From assembly GCF_024054195.1 (NCBI RefSeq), contig NZ_JAMXLB010000001.1:708493-772492 (forward strand): a DNA stretch of 64,000 nt, read 5' to 3'. The notes under the pieces were generated by a model that had not been told where the DNA came from, searched no databases, and saw only the letters and a list, made by a program, of their open reading frames with translations. Every line of letters starts with the position of its first letter. Within the stretch, counting starts at the first letter, position 1. Both the position numbers and the translations under genes were made by a program. Of the stretch, positions 36,107 to 44,748 are shown piece after piece. Source of the DNA: Flavobacterium sp. NRK F7 (GTDB lineage: Bacteria; Bacteroidota; Bacteroidia; Flavobacteriales; Flavobacteriaceae).

Positions 36107-37590
36107 TGTACGCACTCTTCAATATTAAACATATTTCTCTACGGTTAAGAATTTTTATTTCAATGATATTCTTAACGCTTATTGCTTCTATATTAATTGC
36201 TTTTGTATCGTATTATCAATTTAAAAAAGAAGCAAGGGAATATCATCAAGATCGGTTAGAACGTAAAGAAAATGCCATTATTGAAAACATCAATTATATT
36301 TTAAATAACACGAGTTTTCCTCTAACAACAGAAAACATTCAATATATCTTTAAAGAGAAGATTCATGAAATTGCGGATATTCATAGTTTAGAGATTAATT
36401 TTTTTGACCTGCAAGGGAATTTAATTATTTCTTCCAAGCCTGTTTTTAAGATGGATAGCATACGACCAGAAATAAATGCTTCCACACTTAAAATTTTGCA
36501 AGGAACCATAGATAAACGCTATGTTGAATTTAAGAAAATAGATGGATTGCCTTATCGTTCTTCTTACTGTTATATTAAAGATAATAAATTTAAACCTCTG
36601 GCGATTTTAAATTTGCCTTATGAAGAAGATACCGAATTCTATGATAATGAAATCAAGAATTTTTTGATACGTTTTGGACAAGTGTATTTTGTGATGTTAT
36701 TGATTTCTATTTTCTTGTCCTATTTTTTATCCAGTTATATTACAAAATCTTTAAAAATTATATCTGATAAAATTCAAGAGACCAATTTCAATCAGCAAAA
36801 TCAGAAGATTGAATTAGATGAAGGTAGTAAAGAGATCAATTTGTTGATTGAATCCTATAATAACATGGTGGATAAATTAGAGGATAGTGCAACCAAATTA
36901 GCACAAAGTGAAAGAGAGCAAGCATGGAGAGAAATGGCAAAACAAGTGGCACATGAAATTAAAAATCCGTTAACGCCCATGCGATTAACGGTACAAAGTT
37001 ATCAAAGACGATTTGATTTAAATGATCCAAAGGCTAAAGAAAAATTAGATGATTTTGCGAAAATTTTAATTCAGCAAATAGATACGATGAGTTCGGTTGC
37101 TAGTGCCTTTTCTAATTTTGCTTCGATGCCAGCCCAACAAAATGAAACCTTAGATGTGGTTAAGGTGGTTCAATTGGCTTTGGATATCTTTAATGAAGAT
37201 TTTATCCGTTTTTCTTATTCGGAAGAAGAAATTATAGCCAGTTTGGATCGAACGCAATTGATACGTGTGATTACGAATTTGGTTAAAAATGCCATTCAAG
37301 CGATTCCTGAAAATCAAGAAAATAAAGATATTTTTGTACGTGTCTTTAGAAAAGACAATCATGCGATTATTACAGTGAAAGACAATGGTAAAGGCGTTTC
37401 GGAACTAAATAAAGCGCGTATTTTTGAACCTAAATTTACCACAAAATCGAGTGGAATGGGACTTGGTTTAGCCATTATAAAAAACATCATTGAAAATTAT
37501 AATGGAACCATTACTTTTGAAAGTGAAGAAGGTAAAGGAACTGAATTTACAGTCTCTTTTCCCATAACAGCGGAACAAGAAATAATTTAA
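36106..37590 (+). CDS. Sensor histidine kinase (NtrY-like)
   Basis: 494 residues. Helices at about 15-36 and 191-212 enclose a periplasmic sensor of some 155 residues. A HAMP-like linker leads to the dimerisation box with the phospho-acceptor His 283 in VAHEIKNPLTPMRL, a PLTP variant typical of the NtrY/AtoS group. The ATPase domain has NLVKNAIQAI (N box) and DNGKGVSELN (G1), and SGMGLGLAIIK. No response regulator gene lies next to it. It overlaps hemJ by one base, so its message runs on from hemH. Confidence 0.92.
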   Translation: MYALFNIKHISLRLRIFISMIFLTLIASILIAFVSYYQFKKEAREYHQDRLERKENAIIENINYILNNTSFPLTTENIQYIFKEKIHEIADIHSLEINFFDLQGNLIISSKPVFKMDSIRPEINASTLKILQGTIDKRYVEFKKIDGLPYRSSYCYIKDNKFKPLAILNLPYEEDTEFYDNEIKNFLIRFGQVYFVMLLISIFLSYFLSSYITKSLKIISDKIQETNFNQQNQKIELDEGSKEINLLIESYNNMVDKLEDSATKLAQSEREQAWREMAKQVAHEIKNPLTPMRLTVQSYQRRFDLNDPKAKEKLDDFAKILIQQIDTMSSVASAFSNFASMPAQQNETLDVVKVVQLALDIFNEDFIRFSYSEEEIIASLDRTQLIRVITNLVKNAIQAIPENQENKDIFVRVFRKDNHAIITVKDNGKGVSELNKARIFEPKFTTKSSGMGLGLAIIKNIIENYNGTITFESEEGKGTEFTVSFPITAEQEII

Positions 37591-37617
37591 AAACATACAT
37601 AAAACAATCAAACTAAA

Positions 37618-38388
37618 ATGGAAAATATTTTAATTGACAAATTAGACCAAATTGCTATTATTACCATTAACAGACCTGAAAAATTAAACGCTTTAAACAA
37701 AGCTACAATTTTAGAATTGCATGAAGCTTTTCATTCGTTAAATAAAGATGCAACAGTAAAAGTAATTATTTTAACAGGAAGTGGAGAAAAAGCTTTTGTT
37801 GCTGGAGCAGACATTTCTGAATTTGCCAATTTCTCAGTAGAGGATGGTGGAAAATTAGCAGCTAAAGGACAAGAATTATTGTTTGATTTTGTGCAAAATT
37901 TAACAACACCTGTTATTGCTGCGGTAAATGGTTTTGCATTAGGTGGAGGATTAGAATTGGCCATGGCTTGTCATTTTAGAATTGCTTCAACGAATGCAAA
38001 AATGGGTCTACCAGAAGTGACTTTAGGAGTTATTCCTGGTTATGGAGGAACACAAAGATTGGCACAATTAGTAGGAAAAGGAAGAGCAATGGAAATGATT
38101 ATGACTGCTGGAATGATTGATGCTTCTGCGGCCTTACATTATGGATTAGTAAATCATGTAGTGGAACAAGCTGAATTACTCTCTTTTGCCAAAGAAATTG
38201 CTGCAAAAATTACTAAAAACTCCAGTACTGCAATCGCAAAGGCTATTGAAGCTATTAATGCAAATTTTGTAGACGGTACCAACGGATATCAAGTAGAAAT
38301 TGAAAACTTTGGAGCTTGTTTCGGTACGGATGATTTTAAAGAAGGAACAACTGCTTTCTTAGAAAAAAGAAAAGCGAATTTTAAATAA
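37618..38388 (+). CDS. Enoyl-CoA hydratase (crotonase)
   Basis: 256 residues, the usual length. It hydrates trans-2-enoyl-CoA in beta-oxidation. The oxyanion-hole block AFVAGADISEF, then AAVNGFALGGGLELAMAC and GLPEVTLGVIPGYGGTQRL carry both catalytic glutamates (LGGGLELA and GLPEV). No partner thiolase or dehydrogenase is nearby. It starts 27 nt after the kinase gene and ends at a strong terminator. Another short-chain crotonase specificity is possible. Confidence 0.93.
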   Translation: MENILIDKLDQIAIITINRPEKLNALNKATILELHEAFHSLNKDATVKVIILTGSGEKAFVAGADISEFANFSVEDGGKLAAKGQELLFDFVQNLTTPVIAAVNGFALGGGLELAMACHFRIASTNAKMGLPEVTLGVIPGYGGTQRLAQLVGKGRAMEMIMTAGMIDASAALHYGLVNHVVEQAELLSFAKEIAAKITKNSSTAIAKAIEAINANFVDGTNGYQVEIENFGACFGTDDFKEGTTAFLEKRKANFK

Positions 38389-38398
38389 AAAAGACATT

Positions 38399-38430
38399 AA
38401 AAAAGCGGTTCAAATTGGAATCGCTTTTTT
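38399..38430. terminator. Bidirectional terminator after the crotonase gene
   Basis: AAAAAAGCGGTTC and GAATCGCTTTTTT form a stem with one G-U pair around AAATTG. It lies between convergent genes and has A and T tracts on each side. Confidence 0.85.
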
Positions 38431-38437
38431 ATTCTAA

Positions 38438-39082
38438 TTATTTTTCGCCTTCCCATTCGGCATAAAATTGAGCTAAAAACTGTTCCATAAATCGGTGTCT
38501 TTCTGCTGCTATTTTTTTCCCCGTTTTGGTATTCATTTTATCTTTTAAAAGCAATAGTTTTTCGTAGAAATGATTTATAGTAGGCGCATTACTTTTCTTA
38601 TATTCTTCTTTAGTCATGTTGAGATTGGGTTGAATTTCAGGGTTATAAAGCGTTCTGTTTTTAAAACCGCCATAATTAAAGGTTCTCGCGATTCCAATAG
38701 CACCTAAAGCATCCAATCGATCCGCATCTTGTACGATTTCTAATTCTTTGGAAGTATATGTTTTTTCAAAATTTCCTCCTTTAAAAGAAATATTTTCAAT
38801 AATAGCAACTACTGCGTCTATAGTATCTACAGCAACATTTTGGCTCACCAAAAAATCACGAGCTATTTTAGGTCCGATGGTTTCATCTCCATAATGAAAT
38901 TTACTATCTGCAATGTCATGTAGTAAAGCACCTAACTTTACAATTTCCAGATTGCAGTTTTCTTCTTTTGCCAATAGGAGCGCATTTTTGTACACTCTTT
39001 CAATATGAAACCAATCATGACCTCCTTCAGCCTGTTGCAATTGTTTTTTTACAAAAAGTATGGTCGTATCTATTACTGTCAT
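38438..39082 (-). CDS. HD-domain phosphohydrolase
   Basis: 214 residues from ATG 39082; an ATG at 39103 would lie in the 3' arm of the preceding terminator hairpin, so it is not chosen. HD-type metal site: GHDWFHIERV (first H and HD) and GALLHDIADSKF (HD), with a further QDADRLDALGAIGIAR helix, the pattern of small YedJ-like HD hydrolases acting on nucleotides. Substrate unknown. It is next on the strand after the desaturase, behind a hairpin. Confidence 0.87.
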   Translation of the reverse strand: MTVIDTTILFVKKQLQQAEGGHDWFHIERVYKNALLLAKEENCNLEIVKLGALLHDIADSKFHYGDETIGPKIARDFLVSQNVAVDTIDAVVAIIENISFKGGNFEKTYTSKELEIVQDADRLDALGAIGIARTFNYGGFKNRTLYNPEIQPNLNMTKEEYKKSNAPTINHFYEKLLLLKDKMNTKTGKKIAAERHRFMEQFLAQFYAEWEGEK

Positions 39083-39093
39083 TTTTATATAGA

Positions 39094-39136
39094 AAAATTC
39101 CAAATTCTATTCATTACTAATGGAATTTGGAATTTT
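39094..39136 (-). terminator. Hairpin after the acyl-ACP desaturase gene
   Basis: AAAATTCCAAATTC (39094-39107) and GAATTTGGAATTTT (39123-39136) are perfect 14-bp arms with a 15-nt loop that itself has CATT/AATG. On the minus strand it follows the desaturase stop by 19 nt and ends in TTTTT-C, 11 nt before the HD-gene ATG at 39082. Confidence 0.7.
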
Positions 39137-39155
39137 ATTTTTAGAATTTAAAGAA

Positions 39156-40148
39156 TTATTTTACTAAAGCAGGTTGTACCCATTTGAAGACATGACCTGT
39201 TTCTGGGATTACTAATCTTTCAGAAACACGAGCCATTCTTGCTGGTAATTTCATTAAGAAATCTCTTGCTTTTTCAGCTTCGTCTGTTAGGTTAGTAATT
39301 TTATCAATTTGCCATTTGTCAATTAACTTTTGCATGATGTCAACATAGTCATGTGCGGTATACACGCCTATTCGTTGGGCAGCATCTGAAAATTGTTCGA
39401 AAGCCGTACTTATTTTTTGTCCGGATTCTCTTAAAAAATGAGCAGGCATTGTAATTTTATGTTTCATCATGTGTTGGAAAGCCAACATCATTTCACTTGG
39501 ATCTACTTCAAATATTTTGTTTACAAAAGTACTATAGGCTTGATGGTGACGCATTTCATCACCTGCGATTAAACGACACATTTTGGACAACTTATTATCA
39601 CCAAATTTCTTAGCCATTTGAGCCACTCGATTATGCGAAATGTAAGTGGCTAATTCTTGAAAACTGGTATATACAAAATTCTTGTATGGGTCATTACTGG
39701 TACCAATATCAAAACCATCATTGATTAGATGTTGGGTTGTCATTTCTACTTCACGCATATCAACACGTCCTGATAAGTATAAGTACTTATTTAAAGTATC
39801 TCCATGACGGTTTTCTTCACCCGTCCATTGTCTAATCCATTTACTCCAACCATTTCCACCGTTTTCTTGATCAACACCTTCTACTTGGGTTAACCAAGAT
39901 TCATAAGTAGGTAGAGCTTCTTCTGTGATAGTATCTCCAACTAAAACTACCCAAAAATCATAAGGTAATTCTTTTGCAATTTCTCGTAACTCCGTAACTT
40001 CATCAAAAAATTTTTCATTTTGTGAATTGGGTAATAAATCAGTAGGTTGCCAAATTTTTTCAACTGGAATTAAAAATTCTTCCACAAAGGAATCAATTTT
40101 TTTTTCCAAAAACTGCATTACTTCTAAGCGAACATTTTTTAGGGACAT
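39156..40148 (-). CDS. Acyl-ACP desaturase (soluble, di-iron)
   Basis: 330 residues. It introduces a cis double bond in acyl-ACP with O2. The di-iron motifs are EENRHGD (about residue 110) and DEMRHH (about 195), matching the EENRHG and DEKRHE pair of stearoyl-ACP desaturases. It has no membrane helix, as expected. It begins 4 nt after the acyltransferase stop, which couples desaturation with phospholipid assembly. It ends at a long hairpin. Confidence 0.93.
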   Translation of the reverse strand: MSLKNVRLEVMQFLEKKIDSFVEEFLIPVEKIWQPTDLLPNSQNEKFFDEVTELREIAKELPYDFWVVLVGDTITEEALPTYESWLTQVEGVDQENGGNGWSKWIRQWTGEENRHGDTLNKYLYLSGRVDMREVEMTTQHLINDGFDIGTSNDPYKNFVYTSFQELATYISHNRVAQMAKKFGDNKLSKMCRLIAGDEMRHHQAYSTFVNKIFEVDPSEMMLAFQHMMKHKITMPAHFLRESGQKISTAFEQFSDAAQRIGVYTAHDYVDIMQKLIDKWQIDKITNLTDEAEKARDFLMKLPARMARVSERLVIPETGHVFKWVQPALVK

Positions 40149-40152
40149 TTTT

Positions 40153-40887
40153 TTATTTTTTAATATGATCTGTTATTACTTTTTCCGTTTTTTCAAAAAT
40201 TTCTTCGAAAGTATAATCCGAAATTTTTAGAGGTTCGTGAATTTGGAAATCCAATCGGTTTCCAAGTCCTAAAGGGAAAGCTCCGTATCTAGCTAATTTC
40301 CATGAATTATTAATAGTCACAGGAACAAAATAGGCATCGGGTGCAAATTTGTAAAGCATTTTTAAACCATTTACAGAGAAAGGTTTTGGTTCCCCTTTTT
40401 TTGCACGTGTTCCTTCTGGAAATATAACGACAGAATAGTTGTTTTTATTGATAAATTCTGCACATTTTTTTATTTCTGCTAAGGCTTGTTTTCCATCTTT
40501 TCTATCAATTAATGCAGAACCACCGTGTTTTAAGTTGTAAGAAACACTCGGAATTCCTTTTCCTAATTCTTTTTTACTAATAAATTTTGGATGCCAAGCT
40601 CTTAAGAACCAAATAAAAGGAGGAATATCATACAAACTTTGATGATTGGAAATAATAATTAAAGGTTGCTTTTTAGGTAATTTTTCTCTGCCTTGAAAAT
40701 TATAAGTGGTTCCTAATAAATGAGTGGTTCGTACTAAAAATAAATTAAGAATAGCCACACTCCATCGATGCGCATTATAGCCAAATACATTTAAACAAAC
40801 CCATTGGATGAGGTGAAACACACACAACCAAAATAAAAATAGTATATAATATACAATAGAAATGGGATAAGAAAGAATCTTTTGCAT
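40153..40887 (-). CDS. 1-acyl-sn-glycerol-3-phosphate acyltransferase
   Basis: 244 residues. Two N-terminal helices (about 5-35) and a PlsC domain with ISNHQSLYDIPPF (HxxxxD) and FPEGTRAKKGEPKPF. It acylates lysophosphatidate at the membrane. It is the second PlsC-family gene here (the other at 10892); the two differ strongly outside the motifs. It forms an operon with the desaturase and starts 19 nt after its promoter box. Confidence 0.92.
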   Translation of the reverse strand: MQKILSYPISIVYYILFLFWLCVFHLIQWVCLNVFGYNAHRWSVAILNLFLVRTTHLLGTTYNFQGREKLPKKQPLIIISNHQSLYDIPPFIWFLRAWHPKFISKKELGKGIPSVSYNLKHGGSALIDRKDGKQALAEIKKCAEFINKNNYSVVIFPEGTRAKKGEPKPFSVNGLKMLYKFAPDAYFVPVTINNSWKLARYGAFPLGLGNRLDFQIHEPLKISDYTFEEIFEKTEKVITDHIKK

Positions 40888-40906
40888 AACAGAATAGACT
40901 TTTTAA

Positions 40907-40914
40907 CAAAGGTA
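40907..40914 (-). promoter_or_regulatory. Candidate -7 box for the acyltransferase-desaturase operon
   Basis: TACCTTTG on the minus strand, exact TAnnTTTG, ends 19 nt before ATG 40887 and begins 14 nt past the terminator of the next gene upstream. Confidence 0.6.
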
Positions 40915-40928
40915 CTATATAAAACAAA

Positions 40929-40953
40929 AAAACCATCAGTAAAAGATGGTTTT
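40929..40953 (-). terminator. Terminator after the bacilliredoxin gene
   Basis: AAAACCATC / GATGGTTTT is a 9-bp perfect stem with a 7-nt loop, followed on the minus strand by TTTTTGTTTT. Confidence 0.82.
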
Positions 40954-40975
40954 CCTGTAATTTTGTTTTTTAGAA

Positions 40976-41386
40976 TTAACAGTATTCGTTGTAAGCGTCT
41001 TTTAAATTTTCTGCAATTAATTCTGCAGGACGACCTTCAATGTGATGGCGTTCTAACATGTGCACTAATTCTCCATTTTTAAATAAAGCCATACTTGGTG
41101 AAGAAGGAGGAAAAGGAAACATTTCTTCTCTTGCTGCATCAACAGCTTCTTTATCAACACCAGCAAAAACTGTAATTAAATTAGAAGGTTTTTTAGCACC
41201 ATCTAAACTCATTTTAGCACCTGGACGTGCATTTCTAGCTGCACAACCACAAACAGAATTCACTACTACTAACGTAGTTCCTTCTTTTTGAATTTCATTT
41301 TTAACATCTGCTGCAGTATATAATTCTTTAAAACCAGCTTCAGAAAGTTCTGCGCGCATTGGTTTTACCATTTCTTCTGGATACAT
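40976..41386 (-). CDS. BrxA/BrxB-family bacilliredoxin
   Basis: 136 residues. Thioredoxin-like fold of the YphP/YqiW group with the CGC active site in NSVCGCAARNARPGA (about 57-59), followed by GVDKEAVDAAREEM. Family members remove bacillithiol from protein thiols; Bacteroidota often make bacillithiol, but no synthesis genes are visible here. It is monocistronic with its own promoter box and terminator. Confidence 0.9.
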   Translation of the reverse strand: MYPEEMVKPMRAELSEAGFKELYTAADVKNEIQKEGTTLVVVNSVCGCAARNARPGAKMSLDGAKKPSNLITVFAGVDKEAVDAAREEMFPFPPSSPSMALFKNGELVHMLERHHIEGRPAELIAENLKDAYNEYC

Positions 41387-41411
41387 ATTCTTTGTATTTT
41401 AATTAATGTTG

Positions 41412-41419
41412 CAAAGTTA
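41412..41419 (-). promoter_or_regulatory. Candidate -7 box for the bacilliredoxin gene
   Basis: TAACTTTG on the minus strand, exact TAnnTTTG, ending 25 nt before ATG 41386. Confidence 0.55.
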
Positions 41420-41504
41420 CAAAGATTAAACAATTGAATATCTAATTAAATCATAAAGATTTGTTATCGTGTACTACAAAAATGATTATACTAAAATCTT
41501 TAGT

Positions 41505-43523
41505 TTAATTTGTTTTAACGAAGTTTCTAGAGAATTTTTCACCGTCACTTGTTTCTAAGGTTAAAATATAAATACCTTCTTTTAAATCACTAATTTTAAT
41601 TTTAGTAGCTATTTCGGTGGGTTTTTTTACCAATGCCCCATGTATTGCATAAATTGCAATTGATTTTATATTTCTGTTTTCTATATTACGTATTGTGATA
41701 AAATCACTACTGGGGTTTGGGTATAATTCAAATGCAGAGCTTTCTAGACTTGGTGTGCTTAGTGGAGAAGAGCCTTCAATTACAGTTAAAGCCTGATCAA
41801 TATTAGGATTATCAATAACATCTACAACTCCAGACGGCCATTTAACAACTACTTGATTAATACTTGTTTCGGAGCCAATTCCAAAATGAGCATTCATAGT
41901 ACTTTGATGACTAAAACCATGTCCACTTCTAATTTCTCTAATTTGTTTTCCCCAATTTCCATAAATTTCAACTCTAGCGCCAATACCGTTTTGATTGCTC
42001 ACTAATCCTTGAAGATTAATTTTTACCCAATGATTCGCATTGGGGACATTATAAAAAACATTACTAGCAAATTGTATATCTAGAAAACCATCGTTATTTA
42101 AATCTCCTATTCCTCCTTCGCTAAAAACCATATCATAGCCCGTAAACGTTAAATCACCATTGTTTAAATATAATTCTTTTCCATTTTGCCATAGAAAATC
42201 AATCCAACCATCATTATTGAAATCGGCAGCTTGTATTTCCCATGATCCTACTTGTGGATCAATTCCTGTTGAAGCATAAATATCGGTGAAAGTTCCATCT
42301 CCATTATTTAAATAAAATTTATTAGTATCAGAAATATTAGAAAGTATAAAATCCATATCTCCATCATTATCAAAATCTTCGATAGCAGTTGACCAAGACT
42401 GTGATCCATCATTAATTCCAGCAATTGCTCCAGATTCGGTAAAAGTGCCGTCTCCATTATTTTTATACAATAAATTAATTCTTTGCGAATCACCAACGGG
42501 TGCGCCACCACGACATTTAGCCAAATACATATCCATATCACCATCATTATCATAATCAGACCACATGGATTGATAATTTCCGCCTACTGGTAAGGTTTCC
42601 ATCAAAGAAATATCAAACACAAGATCACCAGAGCCCATATTTCTATAAGCATGGCTCTGTGCAACATCATGACAAGCCCAAAGATCTAAATTTCCATCAT
42701 TATTGATATCAATAAAATTAGTTCTTTGTGTAAAAATATTTTGAGAGTAAGGTACTTCGGTATAATTGCTACCGGTTGCATCTGCTCTAACTATTGTTAA
42801 CCTACTTCCGCTTCCAAACACTAAATCATTATAACCATTTTTATCATAATCACCAGCAGCAATGCTCCAAGTAGGTGTTGCAGTTAAGCCAGGCAAAGAA
42901 ATAGTAGAAGTAGTAAAACCGCCACCAATATTTTGTTTTAAAATAGTCATAGCATTTGAACTTACAGTAACAATATCATCCAAATAATCGCCATTCATGT
43001 CCACTACACAACAAATGGTTGCGCTGGAAGGGATTGTTTGTTGAGTAAAACTTACTGGTGGGGCTACATAAGGAACTTCAGATAATTGAAAATCAAAACC
43101 TGAAGCACTCCATCGATTATCAAAAGCAATATAATAAGTGGTTCCTGGAGTAGTATTAAAACTTACTCTTGACAGGTAGGAATTGGTATTCCCATTATTG
43201 CATTGGATAATCCCAGAATCATCATCACCCGTTACACAAATTAAGTTGGAACAGTCGCCTGAATAAATATGAACTCGAGTATCTTTACAAATATTAATAG
43301 CTAAGTCAGTAGTAACCGTAACTGTAAAACTATCAGTAGCGACATATTTATACCATTCACCCGCACTTGCATTATTATTAATACAGCTTTGAGGAATTTG
43401 TGTGCCGTTTATTTGACCTACTGTGTAGGTTCCAGCTGTTACTGTGGGTGCTGAGGCACAATCATCTTGTGCAAATGAGTGAAAGCACAAGCTTAATAAA
43501 AAGAATAAGGTAGTTTTTTTCAT
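41505..43523 (-). CDS. Secreted FG-GAP/ASPIC protein with T9SS C-terminal domain (CRTAC1-like)
   Basis: 672 residues. Signal peptide ends FAQ (19). A jelly-roll-like domain (about 20-150, paired cysteines) is followed by seven or so FG-GAP repeats with calcium-type D-x-D-x-D-G loops (YDKNGYNDL, INNDGNLDL, DYDNDGDMD, DFDNDGDMDF), then an ASPIC/UnbV domain (about 500-590, WPSGVVDVIDNP) and a T9SS type-A sorting domain (FELYPNPSSDF to the end). It should be exported by T9SS and cell-surface bound or released. It is 28 nt behind the diheme cytochrome gene. Confidence 0.9.
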   Translation of the reverse strand: MKKTTLFFLLSLCFHSFAQDDCASAPTVTAGTYTVGQINGTQIPQSCINNNASAGEWYKYVATDSFTVTVTTDLAINICKDTRVHIYSGDCSNLICVTGDDDSGIIQCNNGNTNSYLSRVSFNTTPGTTYYIAFDNRWSASGFDFQLSEVPYVAPPVSFTQQTIPSSATICCVVDMNGDYLDDIVTVSSNAMTILKQNIGGGFTTSTISLPGLTATPTWSIAAGDYDKNGYNDLVFGSGSRLTIVRADATGSNYTEVPYSQNIFTQRTNFIDINNDGNLDLWACHDVAQSHAYRNMGSGDLVFDISLMETLPVGGNYQSMWSDYDNDGDMDMYLAKCRGGAPVGDSQRINLLYKNNGDGTFTESGAIAGINDGSQSWSTAIEDFDNDGDMDFILSNISDTNKFYLNNGDGTFTDIYASTGIDPQVGSWEIQAADFNNDGWIDFLWQNGKELYLNNGDLTFTGYDMVFSEGGIGDLNNDGFLDIQFASNVFYNVPNANHWVKINLQGLVSNQNGIGARVEIYGNWGKQIREIRSGHGFSHQSTMNAHFGIGSETSINQVVVKWPSGVVDVIDNPNIDQALTVIEGSSPLSTPSLESSAFELYPNPSSDFITIRNIENRNIKSIAIYAIHGALVKKPTEIATKIKISDLKEGIYILTLETSDGEKFSRNFVKTN

Positions 43524-43551
43524 AATTTGGTTTTTATTTAGTATGTTTTTA

Positions 43552-44664
43552 TTAGCGACATTCTGGTAAAGTGTTAATCCAAGATCGAATTAATTCGACA
43601 CCTTCTTCATGTACTAAAGTACGTCCAATGTAAGGCATCATAAGACTTTCTTCAGTAGAGCTTATTCTTTGTATCATTTCAGATTGATCAGCATTCCCTC
43701 CATTTATTACATAAGGTCCGTTTGTAATACTAAATAAAGGAGTCATACACACACCGAAAGTATTCAAGTCTGTATTGCTATAATTCAACCTTAAATCTAC
43801 ATAATCACAATGACCACCAGTCCTATGACAATGACCACAATTAATATCAATATAAGAGCGTACTCTTTTTTCTAAAGTTTCATTTGTATTTTGCCAATTA
43901 ATAGTTGTATTTGAAGGAGTAGGAGTACTAGGATCTAAAAATCCGACACTTTTCCATTTGATTAATTGGTTGACAGTTTCATTACCATAATTATAAGCAA
44001 GGTTTAAGTTTTGTGGTTTTACTCCAATAGGTATGGTAATCTCACCATTTTCTTCTTGATTTGGATTAATTTTATGGCAAGTAACACATTCTGTTTGAGA
44101 AGGAATTTTGTAAGTTGTACTTTTTGGTATACCATTTTCAGACCATTCAACGGGAATAAATACACCTTGTTCAACGGTATCTAGATTGGCTTCGGTTTGT
44201 GCATCATTCCAGATGTAATCATACGCTTTCCAACCATCTGTTTTTCGAATCAAAAGTCTTGTTTCAATAATTTTTTGAGTATTATTTGGCAGTACATTAT
44301 CGTAATAGAATGTCTTTATCAAAACAGATCCTATTGGAAATTCTAACGTATTATCATCGCCATTGTAGGTAGCTTGTGTGTTTTTTGGCATCCAAACAAA
44401 TCTTTTTTTGTGTGCGTAATCCGAAAACAAACTACTGGCTGGTTCATAAGGTAAAACATCTAAAGAAGGCGATTGGTTTTTTAATAATCCAGTAAAAAAA
44501 TGATATTCCGATAATTTACTGTAAGGTACTTGAGATAAAGTAACGGTTACGGGTGAAACTTCTGGTGTGGGTATTTCTGTGTAATTTGTGTCATCATCAC
44601 TACAAGAAAATTGGAATACCAAGCACACCATCAGACCTAAGGTCAGATAGTATTTTTTAATCAT
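43552..44664 (-). CDS. Diheme c-type cytochrome lipoprotein (SO2930-like)
   Basis: 370 residues. Lipoprotein signal with Cys 21 (VFQFSCSDDD). Two heme c motifs lie in TECVTCHK (about 193) and NCGHCHR (about 274), the second after a long soluble part with SSLFSDYAHKKRFVWMP and IETRLLIRKTDGWKAYDYIW, which match SO2930-type diheme cytochromes. It should be lipid-anchored in the envelope and carry electrons for an unknown dehydrogenase or for export. It has an exact -7 box and precedes the T9SS FG-GAP gene in the same direction. Confidence 0.86.
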   Translation of the reverse strand: MIKKYYLTLGLMVCLVFQFSCSDDDTNYTEIPTPEVSPVTVTLSQVPYSKLSEYHFFTGLLKNQSPSLDVLPYEPASSLFSDYAHKKRFVWMPKNTQATYNGDDNTLEFPIGSVLIKTFYYDNVLPNNTQKIIETRLLIRKTDGWKAYDYIWNDAQTEANLDTVEQGVFIPVEWSENGIPKSTTYKIPSQTECVTCHKINPNQEENGEITIPIGVKPQNLNLAYNYGNETVNQLIKWKSVGFLDPSTPTPSNTTINWQNTNETLEKRVRSYIDINCGHCHRTGGHCDYVDLRLNYSNTDLNTFGVCMTPLFSITNGPYVINGGNADQSEMIQRISSTEESLMMPYIGRTLVHEEGVELIRSWINTLPECR

Positions 44665-44695
44665 GTTAGTAAATTTAGTTTTTTTAGTTGTAAAA

Positions 44696-44703
44696 CAAAT
44701 ATA
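44696..44703 (-). promoter_or_regulatory. Candidate -7 box for the diheme cytochrome gene
   Basis: TATATTTG on the minus strand, exact TAnnTTTG, ending 31 nt before ATG 44664. It overlaps the base of a 9-bp inverted repeat (AATTTAGTT 44672-44680 / AACTAAATT 44703-44711). Confidence 0.55.
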
Positions 44704-44748
44704 ACTAAATTAATGCAAATATCTTATAAATAGATAATTACCTCGGGT

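Noticed and set aside
44672..44711. 9-bp inverted repeat upstream of the diheme cytochrome gene
   Set aside because: A/T-rich with a 22-nt loop and no U-tract; too weak to call as an operator or terminator on its own.
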